Source: Thermococcus barossii (GTDB lineage Archaea; Methanobacteriota_B; Thermococci; Thermococcales; Thermococcaceae). Taken from it: a stretch of DNA of 64,000 nucleotides. Positions 59,239 to 64,000 of this stretch are shown piece after piece. The stretch covers positions 1,743,013 to 1,807,012 of the forward strand of contig NZ_CP015101.1 in assembly GCF_002214465.1 (NCBI RefSeq), written 5' to 3'. The notes beneath the pieces are model-generated. The model saw nothing but the letters and a program-made list of their open reading frames with translations, made no database searches and was not told the origin of the DNA. Position numbers and translations under genes: made by a program. Every line of letters begins with the position of its first letter. The stretch's first letter is position 1.

Positions 59239-59930
59239 TGTTCGTCGTGATAATGGGTGCCGGAAGGGTCGGCTACCTCGTGGCCAAGATGCTGGAGGAG
59301 GAGGGGCACGACGTCACCATAATAGAGATGAACAAGGAGCGCGCAAAGGAGCTCTCCCTCCTCATCAACGGTCTCGTCATTGAGGGCGACGCAACAGACC
59401 CGAAGACTCTTGAGGAGGCCAACATAAAGCAGGCAGATGCGTTCGCGGCTTTGACCGGCAAGGACGACGCGAACCTGCTCGCCTGCATACTGGCGAAGCA
59501 CCTCAACCCGAAGATAAAGACTTCACTCAGGATAAGCAATCCCCAGAACAGGCGTATCTTTGAGGAGGTAACCGACCTCAAGCGCTACTTTGACTTCGTG
59601 ATTTCGCCTGAGGAGATAGCAGCGGAGTACATCAGCAGGAACATAGTCACTCCGGGCTTTGACAGGGTGCTCTTCCCGAAGGAGGGAGCCGAGATAGTCC
59701 GCTTCAGCATCAACGGCGACAGCGAGATAGCCGGCAAGTTGGTCAAAGAGCTCAAACTGCCGAGGGACGCGCTCATGGTGGCGGTTTACGATGAGAAGGG
59801 CAACCTCATAATCCCATCCGGCGATACCAAGCTTCCAGAGAGCGGACAGATTATAATATTTGCCAAGAACAGCGTTCTGGACGACGTGAAGAGGCTCCTG
59901 GAAAAGAAAAAACCCAACAACGAAAATTAA
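59238..59930 (+). CDS. trkA: TrkA-type K+ transport regulatory protein
   Basis: A 230-residue cytosolic protein. MFVVIMGAGRVGYLVAKMLE is the NAD-binding Rossmann motif, with the Asp/Glu at IIEMNKERAKELS near residue 32. The RCK_N domain continues to about 135, and the RCK_C domain (IVRFSINGDSEIAGKLVKEL to IIIFAKNSVLDDVKRLLEKK) ends the protein. It gates a Trk/Ktr K+ channel subunit in response to NAD(H) or ATP. Its ATG overlaps the secD stop (TGATG). Confidence 0.9.
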   Translation: MFVVIMGAGRVGYLVAKMLEEEGHDVTIIEMNKERAKELSLLINGLVIEGDATDPKTLEEANIKQADAFAALTGKDDANLLACILAKHLNPKIKTSLRISNPQNRRIFEEVTDLKRYFDFVISPEEIAAEYISRNIVTPGFDRVLFPKEGAEIVRFSINGDSEIAGKLVKELKLPRDALMVAVYDEKGNLIIPSGDTKLPESGQIIIFAKNSVLDDVKRLLEKKKPNNEN

Positions 59931-60075
59931 TATGACATTTTTTTCAACTTTTATGTTCATTTTTGTTCCTTCCTCGTCAAATCCTCGGTTTGTAGGCCAA
60001 AAACTATTTAAACCGATTAGGGAAGCCAAAGGTGGCGTGAGGTTCAACTGTTTTCGGGTCATTGGGGGGCTAATC

Positions 60076-60387
60076 ATGGAGGACGTCATCAAGCAGATTG
60101 TTGATGCAGAGAAGCAGGCCGAGGAGAGGATCGAGAGGGCCAAGGAGGAGGCCAAGGAGATAGTCCTCAAGGCCCGCGAGGAGGCCAAGCTTCTCGAAAA
60201 GAGCATAGTTGAAGAGGCCGAGAAGAACGCCCAATCCCTCATTGAGAAGGCCCGCCTCGAGGGTGAGGAGGAGGCCAGGAGGATCCTTGAGGAGGGCGAT
60301 TCCGAGATCGAGGAGCTAAAGGTCAGGGCCACGAACAACTTTGAGAAGGCCATCTCCGCGGGGATAGCGCTCGTGAGAGGGAGCTGA
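60076..60387 (+). CDS. ahaH: A-type ATP synthase subunit H
   Basis: A 103-residue, almost wholly coiled-coil protein (EKQAEERIERAKEEAKEIVL and repeats of Lys/Glu-rich heptads) ending in FEKAISAGIALVRGS. This is the peripheral-stalk subunit H (also called G) that pairs with subunit E. It is the first gene of the A-ATPase operon. The ATG follows GGGGGGCTAATC; TATA-like ACTATTTAAAC at about 60003-60012 gives a leader of about 45 nt. Confidence 0.88.
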   Translation: MEDVIKQIVDAEKQAEERIERAKEEAKEIVLKAREEAKLLEKSIVEEAEKNAQSLIEKARLEGEEEARRILEEGDSEIEELKVRATNNFEKAISAGIALVRGS

Positions 60388-60388
60388 G

Positions 60389-62365
60389 ATGTTCAAGCCT
60401 GAAGAGATGGTCAGGATAGAGGTCATCACCCTCAACCGCTACAAGGACAGCCTTCTAACGTACCTCCACGAGAACGGTATGGTTGAAATAAGGGAGCTGA
60501 ACGTCAAAATAGCCCAGAAGGATTCTCCCAACGAGTATCACAGGAAGGCAGCCTCCTACAGCATAACAATCTCAAGGCTCGCCGACTTTCTGAAGGCCTA
60601 CCGGAAGTCCAGCGGAGGAGGCATAAAGGAGTTCATCTTCCCCAGGGAGAAGGCGAGGAAGAAGTACCGGTACGAGGGAATCGAGAGGCTGATAAAGGAC
60701 GTTGAAGACTTCCTAAGCACGGTTGAGCCCGAGATAAAAGCCGTTGAGGGCAAGATAACCGCCACCCAGACTGAAATTGAGAGGATAAAGGGCGACATAG
60801 CGATACTGGAACTCCTCTCAGCGCTCAACCTCGACGTTTCGTACCTCAAATCCACCGATATGCTTGAAATCGTTGTTGGGACCGTGGACAGGAACAAGTT
60901 CAAGCCCCTCGTTGAGGAGGTCACTAAGGCCACGGAGAACAGGGCGGTGATAGTCTCGAAGGAGCTGAAGGACAAGGTTCTGGCGGTTTTCGTCTTCCTG
61001 AAGAAGGACTACGAGAGGGCCAATCCAATCTTGGCGAAGTACTCCCTCGAAAGGCTGGAGGTTCCAGAGGGCGAGGGAACCCCCAGAGAACTCATAGCGG
61101 TCTACGAGGAAAAGCTCCGCGCCAGGAAAGAGGAGCTTGAGAGCGCCAAGAAAGACGCCGAAATGCTGGCTGAGAAGTACTACGAGGACATTGTCTTCTA
61201 CCAGGAGCTGATGGAGAACGAGCGCGATAAGTCAACCGTGCTCCCCATGCTGGCAAGGACCAACATGACGTTCGCCCTAACGGGATGGCTTCCGAGGAGC
61301 GACGTTCCAAAGATACTCGAGGGCATCAAGAGGGTAACCAACGGCACGGCGTACATCAACATCAGGGAGCCAACCGAGGAGGAGCTCGACGAGATACCGA
61401 TAAAGCTCAAGAACCCCGGCTGGGCTAGGCCGTTCGAGATGCTCACGGAGATGTACGGCGTTCCCAAGTACAACGAGATAGACCCGACGCCGATAATAAC
61501 ATTCACCTACTCCTTCTTCTTCGGCTTCATGCTCACCGACTTCATGTACGGTCTCATAATAGCCATAATAGCGGCCCTCCTTGTCAAGGGGCACAAAAAG
61601 TTCAACGACGGCACCTACAAGTTCGCCTACACCCTGCTTATAAGCTCGTTCTTCACGATGGTGATGGGAGTTATCTTCGGCAGCTACTTTGGCAACGCCC
61701 TCGACCTGGCCGGCTTCACCGTTCCGCGCGTCTGGGACACCTTCCAGGATGCCCTCGTTGTGCTCCAGCTGGCCCTGGCGATAGGCATAGCCCACCTCTT
61801 CACAGGCTACACGGTTGGCTTCATAGTTAAGCTCAGGAACGGTGAGACCAAGGATGCAGTACTCGACCAGCTATCGTGGATGCTCATAATACTTGGAATA
61901 ACCTTCCTGTTCCTCGCGGGCAGGAACCCGTCCCTCGGCATGCCCGGCAAGGCTCTCTTTGGAGTCGGCCTGGTGCTCTTCATACTCAGCGAGCTCAAGA
62001 ACGGAGCACTGGCGGTCCTGCTGGTCATTTCGGACTTCTTCGGCTTTGTGGGCAGCTGGCTCAGCTACGCAAGGCTCATGGCGCTTGCTCTGGCAACGGC
62101 AGGAATAGCAATGGTCATCAACATCCTCGTCCAGATGGTCTGGGGAATAAGCATCGGCCCCGTTCCAATAGGCATACTCATAGGCCTCATCCTCTTTGTC
62201 GGCGGCCAGCTGTTTTCGGTCGCCATCAACGCCCTCGGAGCGTTCGTCCACTCGCTCCGTCTGCAGTACGTTGAATTTTTCGGGACGTTCTACTCAGGTG
62301 AGGGTAAACCCTTCCAGCCCTTCAGGGCAAAAAGAGAAGTTTCCGAGTTGGAATTTGAAGCTTAA
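60389..62365 (+). CDS. atpI: A-type ATP synthase subunit I (a)
   Basis: A 658-residue subunit. The N-terminal cytosolic arm (residues 1-370) includes long helices, such as EKLRARKEELESAKKDAEML, that hold the peripheral stalks. The C-terminal half has eight helices with TPIITFTYSFFFGFMLTDFM near 375-394, LSYARLMALALATAGIAMVI near 555-574 carrying the essential Arg, and LGAFVHSLRLQYVEFFGTFY near 615-634. It forms the ion path against the K ring. Starts one base after the subunit H stop. Confidence 0.92.
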   Translation: MFKPEEMVRIEVITLNRYKDSLLTYLHENGMVEIRELNVKIAQKDSPNEYHRKAASYSITISRLADFLKAYRKSSGGGIKEFIFPREKARKKYRYEGIERLIKDVEDFLSTVEPEIKAVEGKITATQTEIERIKGDIAILELLSALNLDVSYLKSTDMLEIVVGTVDRNKFKPLVEEVTKATENRAVIVSKELKDKVLAVFVFLKKDYERANPILAKYSLERLEVPEGEGTPRELIAVYEEKLRARKEELESAKKDAEMLAEKYYEDIVFYQELMENERDKSTVLPMLARTNMTFALTGWLPRSDVPKILEGIKRVTNGTAYINIREPTEEELDEIPIKLKNPGWARPFEMLTEMYGVPKYNEIDPTPIITFTYSFFFGFMLTDFMYGLIIAIIAALLVKGHKKFNDGTYKFAYTLLISSFFTMVMGVIFGSYFGNALDLAGFTVPRVWDTFQDALVVLQLALAIGIAHLFTGYTVGFIVKLRNGETKDAVLDQLSWMLIILGITFLFLAGRNPSLGMPGKALFGVGLVLFILSELKNGALAVLLVISDFFGFVGSWLSYARLMALALATAGIAMVINILVQMVWGISIGPVPIGILIGLILFVGGQLFSVAINALGAFVHSLRLQYVEFFGTFYSGEGKPFQPFRAKREVSELEFEA

Positions 62366-62377
62366 GGAGGTGCATGA

Positions 62378-62869
<492 letters not shown>

Positions 62870-62909
62870 CTCCCAACAAACTTTCTTTATAGGCCAAGGA
62901 GGAAGGAGG

Positions 62910-63521
62910 ATGGATGGAGCAGAGCTGATCATTCAGGAGATAAACAGGGAAGCGGAGCAGAAGATACAGTACATACTCAGCGAGGCCCAGAAGGAGGCAG
63001 AGAGGATTAAGGAAGAGGCGAGAAAGAGGGCCGAAGCGAGGGCCGAGTGGATACTGAGGAAGGCCCAGACCCAGGCGGAGACCGAAAAGCAGCGCATAAT
63101 AGCCAACGCCCGCCTTGAGGTCAGGAAGAAGCGCCTTGAGGTTCAGGAAGGACTAATCCAAGAGGTGATAACCGCCCTGAGGGAGAGACTCGCTGAGCTC
63201 CCCGAGGAGGAGTACTTCCCGATGCTCATCGATCTCACGGTCAAGGCCCTCGAAGAGCTCGGCGCGGAGAGCGTGGTCGTGCGCTCCAACTTGAAGACGT
63301 TAAAGCTCCTTGAGAGCAAGCTCGGGGAATTCAGAAAGACCGTCGCCGCGAGGATCGGAAGGGACGTGGAGATAAGCCTCGGTGAGCCGATAAGCACCAT
63401 AGGCGGTGTCCTGGTTGAGACTCCCGACGGGGCGGTGAGGGTGGACAACACCTTTGAGGCCAGAATAGATAGGTTTGAGAGCGAGCTCAGGGCAGAGATA
63501 GCCAAGGCTCTCTTCGGGTGA
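62910..63521 (+). CDS. atpE: A-type ATP synthase subunit E
   Basis: A 203-residue peripheral-stalk subunit. The N-terminal half is coiled coil (EAQKEAERIKEEARKRAEAR and on), and the C-terminal half is a globular domain with LPEEEYFPMLIDLTVKALEE and GGVLVETPDGAVRVDNTFEA near residues 165-185, typical of archaeal E. Pairs with subunit H. Start ATG 62910 overlaps its GGAGGA ribosome region; follows subunit K by 40 bp. Confidence 0.92.
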   Translation: MDGAELIIQEINREAEQKIQYILSEAQKEAERIKEEARKRAEARAEWILRKAQTQAETEKQRIIANARLEVRKKRLEVQEGLIQEVITALRERLAELPEEEYFPMLIDLTVKALEELGAESVVVRSNLKTLKLLESKLGEFRKTVAARIGRDVEISLGEPISTIGGVLVETPDGAVRVDNTFEARIDRFESELRAEIAKALFG

Positions 63522-63526
63522 GGTTA

Positions 63527-64000
63527 ATGGAAGCAGGAGCCGTAAGCGGAATCCTCAACACGACGCTGGCGGTCGTATTCGTGTGGGTGGGATACAAGAC
63601 GGCCAAGATAGTCTGGAAATACACACCCTACTCCTATCCCAACGCCAGAATAAAGGCGATGGAAGCGAAGCTCCTCACGGAACAGAGGTTCAACGAGCTG
63701 GCCGAGAGCAGAACCCTGCAGAACTTCGTGGTAAACCTCGAAGACACCGACTACAAGGACTACCTCACCGACGTTTCAGCGTACACCATCGAGGAGATAG
63801 AGAGGGCGCTTGAGAAGGCCCTCGCCGGAACCTACGAGCTGATGATTAAGATTCTCCCGAAGAGGGTCAGCCCGTTCTTCGGGCTCATGCTCGAGGAGTG
63901 GGACGTCAGGAACATAGCGAGCGTCGTCAAGGCCAAGTTCGCTGGTGATGTTGCCGGCGACTACGTCATGGAGATAGGTCCGATGCTCCCGAAGGTCAGG
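63527..64000 (+). CDS. atpC: A-type ATP synthase subunit C (partial, runs off the window)
   Basis: 158 codons are present, open to the right edge. The N terminus EAGAVSGILNTTLAVVFVWV is followed by YSYPNARIKAMEAKLLTEQR, LAGTYELMIKILPKRVSPFF and LMLEEWDVRNIASVVKAKFA, the subunit C/d pattern with Y-x-N-A-R-I and W-D-x-x-N-I. Subunit C links the central stalk to the K ring. Starts 5 bp after the subunit E stop, continuing the operon order H-I-K-E-C. Confidence 0.92.
   Translation, partial: MEAGAVSGILNTTLAVVFVWVGYKTAKIVWKYTPYSYPNARIKAMEAKLLTEQRFNELAESRTLQNFVVNLEDTDYKDYLTDVSAYTIEEIERALEKALAGTYELMIKILPKRVSPFFGLMLEEWDVRNIASVVKAKFAGDVAGDYVMEIGPMLPKVR

Overview
This window comes from a hyperthermophilic euryarchaeon of the Thermococcales, most likely Thermococcus. 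The evidence is the gene content: a GH35 exo-glucosaminidase beside a GlmD-type deaminase, a GH57 4-alpha-glucanotransferase under a Thermococcales Glycolytic Motif (TGM), archaeal Elp3, AlaS and HisS, DUF257 genes, and an A-type ATPase operon. BRE/TATA promoters, GGAGGTGAT ribosome sites, leaderless starts and four C/D box sRNAs with 12-nt guides fit the same group. No rRNA, tRNA, CRISPR array, transposase or integrase was seen.

Layout. 1-9.0 kb: end of the chitin-catabolism genes (glmD-glmA), two C/D sRNAs, a CDF cation exporter, an AAA ATPase/DUF234 gene, aspartate decarboxylase for CoA synthesis, a CPA2 antiporter, a HAD phosphatase and a polyprenol-kinase-like protein. 9.0-13.8 kb: a large secreted CBM9-like protein divergent from 4-alpha-glucanotransferase; two TGM-type operators flank one shared bidirectional TATA box. 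13.9-23.2 kb: TtuA tRNA thiolase with an antisense-strand C/D sRNA, two DUF257 genes (one frameshifted), an FAD oxidoreductase, a CBS protein, two more CPA2 antiporters, MarC and HisS.

23.2-33.6 kb is an AT-rich accessory island lying entirely on the minus strand and is the most interesting part. It starts with a 1077-residue secreted Ig/CARDB-like protein. Behind it are about seven tandem cassettes. Each has a promoterless C-terminal fragment (intact, shortened or frameshifted), usually followed by one to three small multi-TM proteins. One fragment shares a 50-bp block (49/50 identical) with the full-length gene and then diverges completely; two others share a second junction. Fragments end in DNN-x-x-(G/V)G tails whose codons form the Shine-Dalgarno of the next gene. 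This is the architecture of polymorphic toxins with orphan tip/immunity modules, here archaeal, apparently with membrane-acting tips and membrane immunity proteins. Function is inference; the repeat architecture is read directly from the sequence.

33.7-42.4 kb: a class III PLP enzyme with a Na+/alanine symporter, a C/D sRNA, a wHTH regulator and a TasA-like/archaeal bundling-pilus operon (two SipW-type subunits, accessory secreted proteins, signal peptidase, DUF5305). 42.5-56.5 kb: AlaS, a PD-(D/E)XK-like protein, Nif3, a second AAA ATPase/DUF234 gene, Elp3, TrkA-C and DUF308 membrane proteins, a paralogous secreted pair, YkgJ, NIP7, a KaiC-like ATPase with an HTH coiled-coil partner, and SAM decarboxylase. 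56.8-64 kb: secF-secD-trkA and the start of the A-type ATPase operon (H, I, K, E, partial C).

Several genes in the island and one DUF257 gene carry apparent single-base losses, mostly in homopolymer runs. These may be real decay or assembly errors; raw-read inspection would decide.
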